Source of the DNA: Psychrobacillus sp048572895
Lineage (GTDB): Bacteria; Bacillota; Bacilli; Bacillales_A; Planococcaceae
Length of the DNA stretch: 64,000 nt
NCBI RefSeq assembly: GCF_048572895.1
Contig: NZ_CP183878.1
Coordinates: 3,968,001 to 4,032,000 of the forward strand
Reading direction: 5' to 3'
Of this stretch, positions 7,946 through 16,913 are shown in pieces (positions within the stretch are counted from its first letter, which is position 1; each line of letters opens with the position of its first letter). Both the position numbers and the translations under genes were made by a program. Below the pieces are notes generated by a model. The model saw nothing but the letters and a program-made list of their open reading frames with translations, searched no databases and was not told where the DNA came from.

Positions 7946-8434
7946 TTATAACCTTGTATTTTTAACCTTCTGTTCATGCTGAAGTAACCATTCTTTTCTC
8001 CAGAGCCCACCTGCATAGCCTGTTAACTTTCCATTTGTACCAATTATCCGATGACAGGGTATTACGATAGTTAACTTGTTCCTACCATTGGCGCTTCCTA
8101 CAGCTCGTATTGCTTTTTCATTGCCAATTGAAATCGCAATATCTTTATAAGATCCTGTTTCTGCATAGGAAATACCTTTTAAAGCATTCCACACAGACTG
8201 TTGAAAGATGGTTCCATTCATCACATAAGGAAAGGTAAATTCATGAAGCTTCCCTTTAAAGTAATCTTCTATTTGAGTAAGGCAATCTTTTAGAACCTGA
8301 GGAGTATCTTCTTGCAATGTATTTACCATTTCTTCTCTTTCTACAAATAGAATGGAACTAATGGCTTGATCTGTCCCTATTATTTCTAAAACCCCAATCG
8401 GTGATTTGTAGTCTACTGTATATAATTTATCCAT
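7946..8434 (-). CDS. ogt: Methylated-DNA--protein-cysteine methyltransferase
   Basis: A 162-residue O6-alkylguanine-DNA alkyltransferase. The acceptor cysteine is Cys127 in the signature IPCHRI, followed by the GYAGGLWRKEWLL segment. The helix-turn-helix finger AYAETGSYKD-type region and the Asn-containing AVGSANGRN hinge are also present. The enzyme transfers methyl from O6-methylguanine to itself in a suicide reaction. Its ATG overlaps the stop of the upstream adaA gene by eight bases, forming an adaA-adaB style adaptive-response operon like that of B. subtilis. Confidence 0.93.
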   Translation of the reverse strand: MDKLYTVDYKSPIGVLEIIGTDQAISSILFVEREEMVNTLQEDTPQVLKDCLTQIEDYFKGKLHEFTFPYVMNGTIFQQSVWNALKGISYAETGSYKDIAISIGNEKAIRAVGSANGRNKLTIVIPCHRIIGTNGKLTGYAGGLWRKEWLLQHEQKVKNTRL

Positions 8435-9002
8435 CTAACTCATCCTTACCTTTTTGTTTTCTATACTCACTTGGAGAACAGTTTTGCAAATATCGAAAAA
8501 TCTTATAAAAGTTTGATGAACTTTGAAACCCGGTTTCATAGCAAATCTCCAAGTTAGTTAGGCCCGTGTTTTTCAATAAATACACAGCTTTCTCTATTCG
8601 GATTTTCTCTAAATAGCTACGAGGTGTTACCCCAGTTTCCATTTTAAATAATCGTTCCAAATAATAGGGGCTTAGCCCAACATGATTGGCGATATCCAAT
8701 AACTCTAGTTTTTGTTTATAGTTATTGACTAGGAAACCAATGACACTTTTTACAACTTCTATATGAGGTGAGTGCTCTACCTCTGGCTTACATCTTTTAC
8801 ACGCACGATATCCCGCTTTTTCAACTTCTTGAATACACTGAAAAAATTCAACGTTTTTCATTTTCGGCTTTCTCGATCGACAGGAAGGACGGCAATATAT
8901 TTTCGTCGTTTTTACCGCCGTATAGAATAGTCCATCGTACATTCGGTCGCAGGTCATAATTTTATCCCACATTTCCTCGAAGGAAAGATGGATAGTATCC
9001 AT
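8427..9002 (-). CDS. adaA: AdaA-type methylphosphotriester-DNA methyltransferase and AraC-family activator
   Basis: About 191 residues from the ATG at 9002. The N-terminal Ada zinc domain shows the four cysteines in IYCRPSCRSR and RACKRCKPE; one of the first pair takes methyl groups from DNA phosphotriesters. The C-terminal half is an AraC-type double helix-turn-helix (LELLDIANHVGLSPYYLERL, then the second HTH ending SPSEYRKQKG). Once methylated, the protein activates the alkylation response genes, here including itself and the overlapping ogt gene. The frame is open to 9077, but AdaA proteins normally begin near MDTIHLSFEEMW, so 9002 is preferred even though its ribosome binding site (GAGGG) is rather distant. 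Confidence 0.88.
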   Translation of the reverse strand: MDTIHLSFEEMWDKIMTCDRMYDGLFYTAVKTTKIYCRPSCRSRKPKMKNVEFFQCIQEVEKAGYRACKRCKPEVEHSPHIEVVKSVIGFLVNNYKQKLELLDIANHVGLSPYYLERLFKMETGVTPRSYLEKIRIEKAVYLLKNTGLTNLEICYETGFQSSSNFYKIFRYLQNCSPSEYRKQKGKDELDG

Positions 9003-9190
9003 CAAAATATTCACATCCCTCTTTTGGATATTCTTGTAATCCATTCTATCAACAGTTCTACGATATCGCGACCTCATTCTTGCTCTTATGGTCTTAAGAA
9101 TTACTAGACCTTCATACTAACTCCTCACTTTTTCGGAATTCGTTTCATATACTTTTATGATTAGCTTTTTTATCTAAAGGAGAGAACGAC

Positions 9191-10381
9191 ATGGATGTAT
9201 ATGTTAGACCCGGGGATTCCCTTTGGTATTATAGTCAATTATTTAGGATTCCTTTTAAACTTATTATTGATTCTAACCGCAATATTAACCCACAAATACT
9301 TTCAGTAGGTGTGCGTATTCAAATTCCAGGTTATATTACTACTCAGTATCAAATTAGATCTGGAGACTCCCTATGGTCAATTGCTAGCAGTAGAAATCTT
9401 CCACTAGATGTACTTCTACTTAGTAATCCTACTCTCAATCCAATACGCCTGCAAATCGGACAGACAATAAATGTTCCCGTAAGAGTAACTTGGAGAATTG
9501 TGAATGGAAAACAAAATTATGATTTTAGCACGATGATGAATGATATTAGGCAATTACAAACTGTTTATCCATTCTTGCTAGTATCTGCTATCGGTAATTC
9601 AGTCGAAAATCGACAAATTCCTGAAATTTTAATAGGCAGTGGAGAAAAAAGGGTTCATTATAATGCTTCCTTTCATGCGAATGAATGGATTACGACACCC
9701 GTCTTATTAACCTTTTTAAATGATTACGCATTGTCCTTAACTAACCAAACTCCTATTCGTGGACTTGATACATTCCCGTTGTATTCACAAACCTCGTTGT
9801 CTCTAGTTCCAATGGTGAATCCCGATGGCGTGAATCTCGTGATAAATGGGCTTCCTGATGAAAGTCCTTGGAGAAGTAGAGTGATTGAGTGGAATAATGG
9901 CAGCTCTGATTTTTCCGGATGGAAAGCAAATATCCGAGGTGTCGACTTAAATGATCAATTTCCCGCGAAATGGGATTTAGAACGAGCACGAAACCCTAAA
10001 GTTCCGGGTCCGAGAGATTATGGGGGAGAAAGTCCATTATCGGAGCCAGAAGCAATTGCGATGGCGGATCTGACAAGGAGTCGTGATTTTGCAAGAGTAC
10101 TAGCATTTCACACACAGGGTGAAGTGATCTATTGGGGATTTGAAAACCTCGAACCACCAGAGTCCGAGGCAATGGTCGCTGAGTTTAGTAGAGTCAGTGG
10201 ATACGAACCTGTACAGACGATTGATAGCTACGCCGGCTATAAAGACTGGTTTATCCAGGATTGGCGCAGACCCGGCTTTACTATCGAGCTCGGCACAGGA
10301 ACAAATCCCCTGCCACTTTCCCAATTTGATGAGATCTATGAAGAGGCATTGGGAATCTTTTTAGCAGGATTGTATGTATAA
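9191..10381 (+). CDS. LysM-M14 gamma-D-glutamyl-L-diamino acid endopeptidase I
   Basis: A 396-residue protein with two N-terminal LysM repeats (about 2-47 and 52-97, each with a GDSLW turn) and a zinc carboxypeptidase (M14) domain. Zinc ligands are His162 and Glu165 (FHANEW) and His307 (AFHTQGE); the catalytic Glu is 366 (IELGTG). This layout is that of endopeptidase I of Lysinibacillus sphaericus and YqgT of B. subtilis, which cut the D-Glu-meso-diaminopimelate bond of peptidoglycan during sporulation. No signal peptide is present, consistent with a protein acting in the sporulating cell or spore. A clean AAAGGAGAG site precedes the ATG, and a terminator follows. Confidence 0.88.
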   Translation: MDVYVRPGDSLWYYSQLFRIPFKLIIDSNRNINPQILSVGVRIQIPGYITTQYQIRSGDSLWSIASSRNLPLDVLLLSNPTLNPIRLQIGQTINVPVRVTWRIVNGKQNYDFSTMMNDIRQLQTVYPFLLVSAIGNSVENRQIPEILIGSGEKRVHYNASFHANEWITTPVLLTFLNDYALSLTNQTPIRGLDTFPLYSQTSLSLVPMVNPDGVNLVINGLPDESPWRSRVIEWNNGSSDFSGWKANIRGVDLNDQFPAKWDLERARNPKVPGPRDYGGESPLSEPEAIAMADLTRSRDFARVLAFHTQGEVIYWGFENLEPPESEAMVAEFSRVSGYEPVQTIDSYAGYKDWFIQDWRRPGFTIELGTGTNPLPLSQFDEIYEEALGIFLAGLYV

Positions 10382-10390
10382 AACTTCAAA

Positions 10391-10437
10391 GATATAGCGG
10401 AAAAATGGTAATTATAGTAACCTTTTTCCCGCTATAT
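10391..10437 (+). terminator. Terminator after the endopeptidase gene
   Basis: A stem formed by ATATAGCGG plus AAAAA (from 10392) and TTTTTCCCGCTATAT (to 10436), with one bulged base, lies ten bases after the stop codon. It may also serve the converging membrane protein gene. Confidence 0.6.
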
Positions 10438-10451
10438 TTGTTTAACTTAAG

Positions 10452-11273
10452 CTATGGACTCTGCTTGCCGAAAACTAAAGATATTATCCAGATAAAGAAA
10501 ACTATTCCCACAAAAATAAGTTCTATAAAATGGATTCTTAATACCTTTTCGTAATTCTGTTTTGCCTGTCGAATTCCCAAAAAGTCCACGTGATGGATGA
10601 TATAGATAAACCCACACAAAAAAATAAGTCCAGATAAGCAGTACATTCCACCTTCTAAAGTCATTGCATTCATACCACCACTTATTTCAGCGAATGTATA
10701 CCCTAGCTCTTTCGTTATTAAGTAGGAGAAAATTATTACTATAAATAGAAGCAAGGACAAGCTATAGAAATGATTTCTATAATCAATTAAACTCATTAGC
10801 TTTCTAACTTTAGCAGTTTTTGGTTTTAACTTTTCATCATCTTCCATTTCCATGTCATCATGATACATCGAATAGAAAAAGGCTACTATAACCATCACAC
10901 AAAATAGAATCGGTGATAGTAAGCGAACGGCTAGTCCAAAATCAAAAATAGAAATAATCACCAAAACAATAAGGAGACATACAACCAATCTCCCCCCCAA
11001 TTTATCTCTTTCATCCCAAATTCTACGAATATAAACTCGATTATCTCTCCAGTCAGAACCCCTTTTTACTTCTAAACTTAGAGGCTTTTTAAATTTGAAT
11101 AAGAAGTAGGAGATAGCGATCAAACACATCCCTATTATTAAGTAAACAAATACCTCTCTTGGATAGGAAATAATCGAATCATATGACTCTACAATCCAAA
11201 GTCCGTCCAATACTATACAGAATAGGCCAATGAGGAAAATATATGGAGCAGCTTTACTAATAATATTCTTCAC
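10452..11273 (-). CDS. Integral membrane protein of unknown function
   Basis: A 273-residue protein that I do not recognise. It has about seven hydrophobic segments (near residues 10-27, 42-60, 95-112, 115-133, 170-188, 205-230 and 248-266). Two charged cytosolic stretches follow: one after helix 2 with RGSDWRDNRVYIRRIWDERD, and one acidic MEMEDDEKLKPK loop after helix 4. No catalytic or transport signature is visible. It ends just past the terminator shared with the endopeptidase gene and lies upstream of nothing obviously related, so the context does not suggest a role. Confidence 0.6.
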   Translation of the reverse strand: MKNIISKAAPYIFLIGLFCIVLDGLWIVESYDSIISYPREVFVYLIIGMCLIAISYFLFKFKKPLSLEVKRGSDWRDNRVYIRRIWDERDKLGGRLVVCLLIVLVIISIFDFGLAVRLLSPILFCVMVIVAFFYSMYHDDMEMEDDEKLKPKTAKVRKLMSLIDYRNHFYSLSLLLFIVIIFSYLITKELGYTFAEISGGMNAMTLEGGMYCLSGLIFLCGFIYIIHHVDFLGIRQAKQNYEKVLRIHFIELIFVGIVFFIWIISLVFGKQSP

Positions 11274-11330
11274 TCCCTTTTTATAGATTTTATATAGTTC
11301 ACATTAGTAACCCCTTCATTTCACCTTTTT

Positions 11331-11873
11331 TCAAATATTTGAATCCTCTTGAGGATTATTTAATATGGATTCTATAAAATATCCTTTTCCCTGTGTATAG
11401 GATTCTCTATCATTTGTACTTCTTGCTAATTCTCTTTTTAAACTTTCATATGTACGTAGTGCTTCGGGATGATCCCTTAAATAATCTCTAAAAATTAGAT
11501 GCCTCCTCAATTCATCGCTACTCAGAAGACATACATATAGATGATGTTCCATCCAGATTGTACCTTCATTGTCTTTTGGGACATTTTGATTGGTTCTGGC
11601 AAAGGCTTCCCTGTTCTTAATCCCCAAATCTCCCTCATGATAGTAACCTAATTCCTCGAGTCCTTTTATCACTGGAGGAAGGAGATGATTATTTTGGATG
11701 ACAATATCAATATCGATTATTGGTTTAGCACTTAATCCTTTTACCGATGTGCTACCTACATGTTCAACAGAGAGAATTAAGTCCCCTAATTTATTTTGAT
11801 AAATAGAAGATAAACATCGAAAGTTTTTTTCCCACACGGGATTGTATTTCTCCATTTTTATTTTCTGTTCCAT
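11331..11873 (-). CDS. GrpB family protein (nucleotidyltransferase-fold, UPF0157)
   Basis: A 180-residue GrpB/UPF0157 protein. The family signature runs from YNPVWEKNF (residues about 10-18) through SVEHVGSTSVKGLSAKP (about 35-51) and IIDIDIVI, which form a polymerase-beta-like nucleotidyltransferase core with the Asp pair in DIDI. A later HLYVCLLSSDELRRHL-type segment is also characteristic. Substrates of this family are not firmly known; some members are linked to dephospho-CoA kinase by fusion. It is monocistronic here, with no related neighbours. Confidence 0.85.
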   Translation of the reverse strand: MEQKIKMEKYNPVWEKNFRCLSSIYQNKLGDLILSVEHVGSTSVKGLSAKPIIDIDIVIQNNHLLPPVIKGLEELGYYHEGDLGIKNREAFARTNQNVPKDNEGTIWMEHHLYVCLLSSDELRRHLIFRDYLRDHPEALRTYESLKRELARSTNDRESYTQGKGYFIESILNNPQEDSNI

Positions 11874-12169
11874 AACTATGTTCTCCTTAGAGGATGATTA
11901 AAGCTAATTTTATCTTTACCCCAATTCTTAAAAATCTTGATTTAACCTCTTATTCTAATTCGATACTCAATTTAAAAGTCCTCTAACTATGTAAATTGAT
12001 AAATCAACCTACTTTTAATCTTAGACTATTTAGGAACACATATTATTTAGCTGGTTCACCTACAAACTGACCACTACAATTTTCGTTAAATTGATACTTT
12101 TAAAAAGATCAATTCCTTGCTAATGTAATTCTTAACTCATAAAAAATATTGAAAAGGAAGGTTTTAACT

Positions 12170-12703
12170 ATGCAAAAAACAATAAGCTATTCCCCGGCAC
12201 GTACTTTCGATTTAATTATTACATCTATGTTAATTGCCCTTGTCTTCATTGCTACAGTTATGTTAAACATTAAATTACCCATCACAGCAAACGGTGGTTT
12301 AGTTCACCTTGGGACAGCTGTACTCTTTATCTCTTCTATTTTATTTGGTCCTAAAAAAGGTGCTATTGCTGGGGCTCTTGGTATGGGTTTATTCGATTTA
12401 GTAGGTCCTTGGATTTTATGGGCACCAATTACGTTTTTAGCACGCGGCTTGCAGGGATATATCGTGGGTAAAATTGCTTGGTCGAAGGGACGCAACGGAA
12501 GTAGTTTAGCACTCAATTTATTTGCAACGATTGTTTCTATTCCTTTTATGCTAGGTGTCTATTATCTTGGAGAAGCAATCATCTTTAAAAGTTGGATTGT
12601 ACCGGCTGCCTCTATACCTGGGAACATCGTACAAAATGTTGTAGGACTTTGTGTAGCCATCCCAGTTTGTGTAGTACTGAAAAAAATTCCGTTTTTTAAA
12701 TAG
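12170..12703 (+). CDS. ECF transporter substrate-binding (S) component
   Basis: A 177-residue membrane protein with six predicted segments. ATG at 12170 follows GGAAGG; a TTG seven codons earlier overlaps that site. The segment VHLGTAVLFISSILFGPKKG and the GMGLFDLVGPWILWAP stretch are typical of the DUF1393/MPP-like family of energy-coupling-factor S components. These bind a vitamin or vitamin precursor and share EcfA/EcfT energising units encoded elsewhere (usually by the ribosomal protein cluster). The ligand cannot be told. I looked for TPP, FMN and preQ1-type leader motifs in the 295 bases upstream and found none. Confidence 0.82.
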   Translation: MQKTISYSPARTFDLIITSMLIALVFIATVMLNIKLPITANGGLVHLGTAVLFISSILFGPKKGAIAGALGMGLFDLVGPWILWAPITFLARGLQGYIVGKIAWSKGRNGSSLALNLFATIVSIPFMLGVYYLGEAIIFKSWIVPAASIPGNIVQNVVGLCVAIPVCVVLKKIPFFK

Positions 12704-12747
12704 TAAATAAATCAATGTAATCTCTTTTAAATATCCCCTTTACAACA

Positions 12748-12792
12748 AAAAGAAGGAGATTGCTCTGTGTATCAAGCAATCTCCTTCTTTTT
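12748..12792. terminator. Strong bidirectional terminator
   Basis: AAAAGAAGGAGATTGCT pairs with AGCAATCTCCTTCTTTT across a short loop, one of the longest perfect stems in the window. It separates the ECF S gene from the leftward TSUP gene. Confidence 0.85.
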
Positions 12793-12813
12793 TCTATCTA
12801 ATTTTAATAACAC

Positions 12814-13530
12814 TTAACTCAAACTTTCAAAAAACATGTATAATCCTGTAAACAACAAAATGATATATGTAAATATGCGAAAAATATTTTGATTAATCCG
12901 CTTAAATAATAGTTGACCCAAGTACAGTCCAATTAGTACAAATGGTAAAGCAATTCCGCTAGATACCCAAACTGTTTTGCTTGTTCCCGCAAAAATGACT
13001 TGGATTATTAGACTCACTGAATAGATAAATAAATAAAATGCCAGCGTAGTACCGCGCAACTTTTCTTTTTGAGTATCTGTACCGGAAAAATACAACAATA
13101 AAGGTGGTCCTGGCATCCCAATACTAGTTGTTAGAGAACCTGATAATCCGCCCACAATCAAATCTCGTTTTTTATTCTGTTTTATTCTAAATCTAAGTAT
13201 AAGCATTATTGTTAAAACTAAGATGATAAGACCTATTCCCAATTTAATTTTATTAATATCTATTAGTAAGAAAATCATAATTCCTATCGGCAGTCCTGTG
13301 ACACTTCCAAGTACAAACCTTTTTAATACTTCAAAATCTATATCATTTATAATCTTAGTTATTAAAGCACCAGAAATAACTAATGATAACAAAAGGTTAA
13401 TTTGTATTGCTTCCATAGGTTCAAATATTAAAAGAAGGAAGGGAGTAGCCAAAATAGAAAAACCAAATCCGGTACTCGTTTGAAGAATGGAGGCCACTAC
13501 AATAATTGCAAAAAATAGTACTGTATCCAT
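12814..13530 (-). CDS. TSUP (TauE/SafE) family sulfite/anion exporter
   Basis: A 238-residue membrane protein with about eight segments. ATG at 13530 was chosen because it follows AAAGTAGG at proper spacing and begins directly with the first membrane helix; the longer frame adds an unlikely polar leader. The motif QTSTGFGFSILATP in the first helix and its counterpart GGLSGSLTTSIGMPGPP in the second half reflect the internal repeat of the TauE/SafE family. Members move sulfite, sulfonates or other small anions. No sulfur-metabolism gene is adjacent, so the substrate is open. Confidence 0.82.
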   Translation of the reverse strand: MDTVLFFAIIVVASILQTSTGFGFSILATPFLLLIFEPMEAIQINLLLSLVISGALITKIINDIDFEVLKRFVLGSVTGLPIGIMIFLLIDINKIKLGIGLIILVLTIMLILRFRIKQNKKRDLIVGGLSGSLTTSIGMPGPPLLLYFSGTDTQKEKLRGTTLAFYLFIYSVSLIIQVIFAGTSKTVWVSSGIALPFVLIGLYLGQLLFKRINQNIFRIFTYIILLFTGLYMFFESLS

Positions 13531-13667
13531 ATAAAACCTACTTTCTTTACATAAGACATTGAATAAAAGTATTCTATTTAGAATATCACTATCCAAAAAC
13601 AGGTCAACCTTTTTTCTACCGTTTAAATTTTAAACAATTTTTTTCAGTAAGTTGTCCCTTATTTAAA

Positions 13668-13700
13668 GAGGGACTAAAGGATAATTTCCTTTAGTCCCTC
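13668..13700. terminator. Terminator between DUF1540 and TSUP genes
   Basis: GAGGGACTAAAGGA (13668-13681) and TCCTTTAGTCCCTC (13687-13700) make a 14-bp perfect stem with a 5-base loop. It lies past the stop of the leftward DUF1540 gene. Confidence 0.75.
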
Positions 13701-13778
13701 CATCTCAATGTTTAGTTTACATCTGCCAATATTCAACCTAAATGGTTCGATCCCATTTCAGTATTATTAAAAATAATA

Positions 13779-14000
13779 CTATTTTTGATCTTCTTTAGGT
13801 TTGAACGTTTTACAGCACGTATCTGCAGAATGGCTTGCTTCTTCAGAAATAGAGCGGTAATCAAATTCAGAAGCAAACTCTGTATTATTGTTGTTTGCAT
13901 TGTAATCCATATCGATTTCAATCTTTTCAGCTCCACAAACATTTCCTTTTGCATGGAAAATACAATTTGATACAGCACATTTCACTTCTACATTTGGCAT
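13779..14000 (-). CDS. DUF1540 domain protein
   Basis: A 73-residue protein beginning MPNVEVKCAVSNC; ATG at 14000 follows GAGGAGGAC. The N-terminal half carries the DUF1540 cysteine pattern (VKCAVSNCIFHAKGNVCGAEKI), a small probable metal-binding unit found in spore-forming Firmicutes. A further Cys pair, DTCCKTF, occurs near the C-terminus. The middle is polar and Asn-rich. Function is unknown. The gene stands alone between terminators. Confidence 0.82.
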   Translation of the reverse strand: MPNVEVKCAVSNCIFHAKGNVCGAEKIEIDMDYNANNNNTEFASEFDYRSISEEASHSADTCCKTFKPKEDQK

Positions 14001-14138
14001 TGTTGTCCTCCTCATTGAAATATTTTGAGAAATACTTCAAAAGTACTCCTCATAGAGTATCTTATCCAATTCGACGATTTTAATTTATGTTAGAGGTTTC
14101 TTTTTGTATCTGCTCTTATGATCTTAAGTATGAAAAAA

Positions 14139-14176
14139 AGAATCTTTAATCTATCTATAGACAGATTAAAGATTCT
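14139..14176 (-). terminator. Terminator after mqo
   Basis: AGAATCTTTAATCT (14139-14152) pairs with AGATTAAAGATTCT (14163-14176). On the minus strand the stem is followed by six T residues, so it ends the leftward mqo transcript. Confidence 0.85.
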
Positions 14177-14194
14177 ACGTTTTAAAGAAAAGAA

Positions 14195-15703
14195 TTAACT
14201 ATAGACCTGCTCTTTTTTGCTTAAGCCAAGTGTATCTGCGGTTGAAGTATGAACTTCTTCCAAAAGCTCTGGATTTTCCATTAGTGACACTCCATAGGAA
14301 GGAATCATCTCTTTAATCTTCGGTTCCCATTCTTGCATATGTTCTGGGAAGCATCTATCAAGAATTTCAAGCATAGCGTGAACAGCTGTAGAAGCACCTG
14401 GAGAAGCACCTAATAATGCTGCGATTGAACCGTCAGCGGCAGTGACAATCTCTGTACCAAATTGAAGTGTACCTTTGCCGCCAGCTTCAGTATCCTTGAT
14501 AACTTGTACACGTTGACCCGCAACTACTGTATCCCAATCCTCCAGTTTAGCATTCGGGATAAACTCACGTAATTCTTCAATACGTTTTTCTTTTGATAAC
14601 ATAACTTGCTGTATCAAGTATTTTGTTAAGGATAACTCTTTCGCTCCCGCCGCCAGCATAGTTGTTAGGTTATCTGGTTTTACAGAAGTTACTAAATCCA
14701 ACATTGAACCTGTTTTTAAAAACTTTGGTGAGAAACCAGCAAACGGTCCAAATAATAGTGATTTTTTATTGTCGATAAATCTTGTATCTAGATGTGGTAC
14801 TGACATTGGTGGAGCACCAACCTTAGCTTTCCCGTATACTTTTGCATGGTGCTGCTCTACAACTTCCGGCTTGTTACATACTAAAAATAATCCACTTACA
14901 GGGAATCCACCAATATGTTTTCCTTCAGGAATACCAGATTTTTGTAGTAAATGAAGACTTCCGCCACCGCCTCCGACGAAGATGAATTTTGCTGTATGAA
15001 ATTCGATTTTACCTTCAGCATCATTTTTCACTTTCACTTCCCACTTGCCATCACTCGTACGTTTAAGATTTTCCACACTATTATTGTAATTAATATCAAC
15101 GTTTTGACTCTTTAGGTGGTCAAGCAACATACGTGTTAAAGCTCCAAAGTTAACATCTGTTCCAGAATCAATTTTAGTAGCTGCAATAGCTTCCGTCGTA
15201 GGACGATCTTGCATGATAAGCGGAATCCATTCATTCAGTTTTTCTGGATCATTGGAAAATTCCATTCCTTCGAATAGAGGATTATTTGACATTGCTTCAA
15301 AACGTTTCTTTAAAAAAGCTACATTATCTTCTCCTTGTACCATACTCATATGAGGTAATGGCATGATAAAGTCTTCTGGATTATTTAGTAGCTTGCTATT
15401 TACAAGATAAGACCAAAACTGCATTGAAAGTTGAAATTGTTCATTAATATTGATTGCTTTATTAATATTTATAGACCCATCTGGATTTTCTGAAGTGTAA
15501 TTTAGCTCACATAGTGCTGCATGCCCTGTCCCTGCGTTATTCCATTCGTTAGAGCTTTCTTCCCCTGCTTTATCGAGTTTCTCAAATACTTTTATTTTCC
15601 ACTCCGGTTTTAATTCCTTCAATAATGTTCCCAAAGTAGCACTCATAATTCCGGCACCTATTAAGATAACTTCTGTTTCTGTTTCAGTTTCTCTCTTATT
15701 CAT
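14195..15703 (-). CDS. mqo: Malate:quinone oxidoreductase
   Basis: A 502-residue FAD enzyme. The N-terminal dinucleotide-binding loop is EVILIGAGIMSATLGTLL, followed by the family stretch NEWNNAGTGHAALCELNYT. The middle GGGGGSLHLLQKSGIPEG and C-terminal LLGASPGASTAVHAMLEIL segments are typical of Mqo. It oxidises malate to oxaloacetate at the membrane, passing electrons to quinone, and bypasses or supplements malate dehydrogenase. Length matches the family (about 490-500). It is monocistronic, with an upstream gap of over 300 bases for its promoter and a strong terminator behind it. Confidence 0.95.
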   Translation of the reverse strand: MNKRETETETEVILIGAGIMSATLGTLLKELKPEWKIKVFEKLDKAGEESSNEWNNAGTGHAALCELNYTSENPDGSININKAININEQFQLSMQFWSYLVNSKLLNNPEDFIMPLPHMSMVQGEDNVAFLKKRFEAMSNNPLFEGMEFSNDPEKLNEWIPLIMQDRPTTEAIAATKIDSGTDVNFGALTRMLLDHLKSQNVDINYNNSVENLKRTSDGKWEVKVKNDAEGKIEFHTAKFIFVGGGGGSLHLLQKSGIPEGKHIGGFPVSGLFLVCNKPEVVEQHHAKVYGKAKVGAPPMSVPHLDTRFIDNKKSLLFGPFAGFSPKFLKTGSMLDLVTSVKPDNLTTMLAAGAKELSLTKYLIQQVMLSKEKRIEELREFIPNAKLEDWDTVVAGQRVQVIKDTEAGGKGTLQFGTEIVTAADGSIAALLGASPGASTAVHAMLEILDRCFPEHMQEWEPKIKEMIPSYGVSLMENPELLEEVHTSTADTLGLSKKEQVYS

Positions 15704-16012
15704 ATTAACCTTCCTTACTCCGTATATTTGTATAAAGGATGTATACTACTTAGGCATAACAATATGTCAAGTTAAATTACAGGAATACATCTTTTTTATT
15801 TCTACTATAACCATATCATAAATTATAATTTATCATTGATAAACTATCTTCTAATATCTGTTAATTATAAGCTATTTGAAAGCGATTTAAAAGTGATTTA
15901 AAAGCTAGTAAATAGTGAGAATATTACCAGCGGGATGCTACTATACAATTTTCGCAATTACATAAGGTACGTTGTCCACAATGGATACTTTAACTTAAAG
16001 CTTTGGAAGTAT
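15704..16012. other. Intergenic region upstream of mqo
   Basis: It must contain the leftward mqo promoter. A perfect 7-1-7 palindrome, TTTATCA-T-TGATAAA, lies at 15829-15843, about 130 bases upstream of mqo, and two near-repeats of GATTTAAAAG lie near 15888-15905. Either could be an operator. I see no gene. Confidence 0.4.
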
Positions 16013-16014
16013 AA

Positions 16015-16055
16015 AAGGGCTATTCCTAGCTGTAAAAACAACTCGCATAACCCTT
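16015..16055 (-). terminator. Terminator after metQ
   Basis: On the minus strand AAGGGTTAT pairs with ATAGCCCTT (9 bp including one G-U) and is followed by TTTT. It closes the metN-metP-metQ operon. Confidence 0.65.
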
Positions 16056-16069
16056 TCCTTTTAACTGCA

Positions 16070-16897
16070 TTAGAATGCTGGAATTGCAGTTTCATCATAA
16101 TTTTCTTCTAAAAATTCGCGTACTTCGTTACTTGTCATAGCTTCAGCTAGCTTTTTAATGGCTTCCGAATCCTTATTGTCTTCGCGTGCTACTAGAGTAA
16201 TGGCAAAGTCATTATCGTCACCTTCAGTTAGGAGAGCATCACTTTTTGGTGTCAATCCAAGCGGTGCAGCATAAGCAGGTGTCATTACTACAGCGTCTGC
16301 ATCATCATACATTCTCGCTAGCATTAACAAGTCTACTTCCTCAAACTTATAGTTTTTTGGATTTTCCTCAATGTCAGCCTTCGTGTAGTATGGACCTGTT
16401 TTCTCCTTTAAAGTAATAACATCATGTTGAGCTAACAATGCTAAAGAACGATCTATATTTGAAATATCATTCGCAATAGCGATAACGGCCCCCTCAGGCA
16501 ATGCATCCATAGAATTGTATTCTTTAGAATACGTACCATAATTAGCAAAATATATAGGGACAATTGGAACTAAATTTGCATCGTTGTTTCTATTGAATTC
16601 CTCCATATAGGGAACGTGCTGGAAGAAGTTCGCATCTACTTCACTTGCCGCTAGAGCAGTGTTAGGCTGAACATTATCTCCTAATACAACAATTTCAAGA
16701 TTAATAGATTCCTCTGCTAATTTTGGTTTAATAAGCTCAAGAATCTCTGTCATTGGGGGAATTAATGATGCTACTTCCAACGTAATTTCCTCTTGATCAT
16801 TACCCTGCGCTTTTTCGTTATCATTCGTCTCTTTCTCCTGGCTACAACCAGCTAAAATTAATACAAACATTGTCATTAAAAAAAGTAATTTTTTCAT
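16070..16897 (-). CDS. metQ: MetQ/NlpA-type substrate-binding lipoprotein
   Basis: A 275-residue lipoprotein. The signal peptide MKKLLFLMTMFVLILAGC ends in a lipobox, with Cys18 as the lipid anchor, followed by a polar linker. Family motifs include NTALAASEVDANFFQHVPYM and, later, VVMTPAYAAPLGL. NlpA-family proteins bind methionine or other small amino acids and deliver them to the MetN-MetP importer. ATG at 16897 was chosen over TTG at 16909 because GGAGG lies between them. It ends the three-gene importer operon, 16 bases after metP. Confidence 0.88.
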   Translation of the reverse strand: MKKLLFLMTMFVLILAGCSQEKETNDNEKAQGNDQEEITLEVASLIPPMTEILELIKPKLAEESINLEIVVLGDNVQPNTALAASEVDANFFQHVPYMEEFNRNNDANLVPIVPIYFANYGTYSKEYNSMDALPEGAVIAIANDISNIDRSLALLAQHDVITLKEKTGPYYTKADIEENPKNYKFEEVDLLMLARMYDDADAVVMTPAYAAPLGLTPKSDALLTEGDDNDFAITLVAREDNKDSEAIKKLAEAMTSNEVREFLEENYDETAIPAF

Positions 16898-16913
16898 GTT
16901 TTCCTCCAATTAT

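Noticed and set aside
10583..10596. CACGTG word as a further parS site
   Set aside because: Only the central six bases match; the flanks differ from the consensus at most positions.
11874..12169. Vitamin riboswitch (TPP, FMN, preQ1) before the ECF S gene
   Set aside because: A CTGGTTCACC word recalls preQ1 leaders, but the required downstream CCCTCTATAAAAAACTA-like part is absent, and the TPP and FMN cores are not seen.
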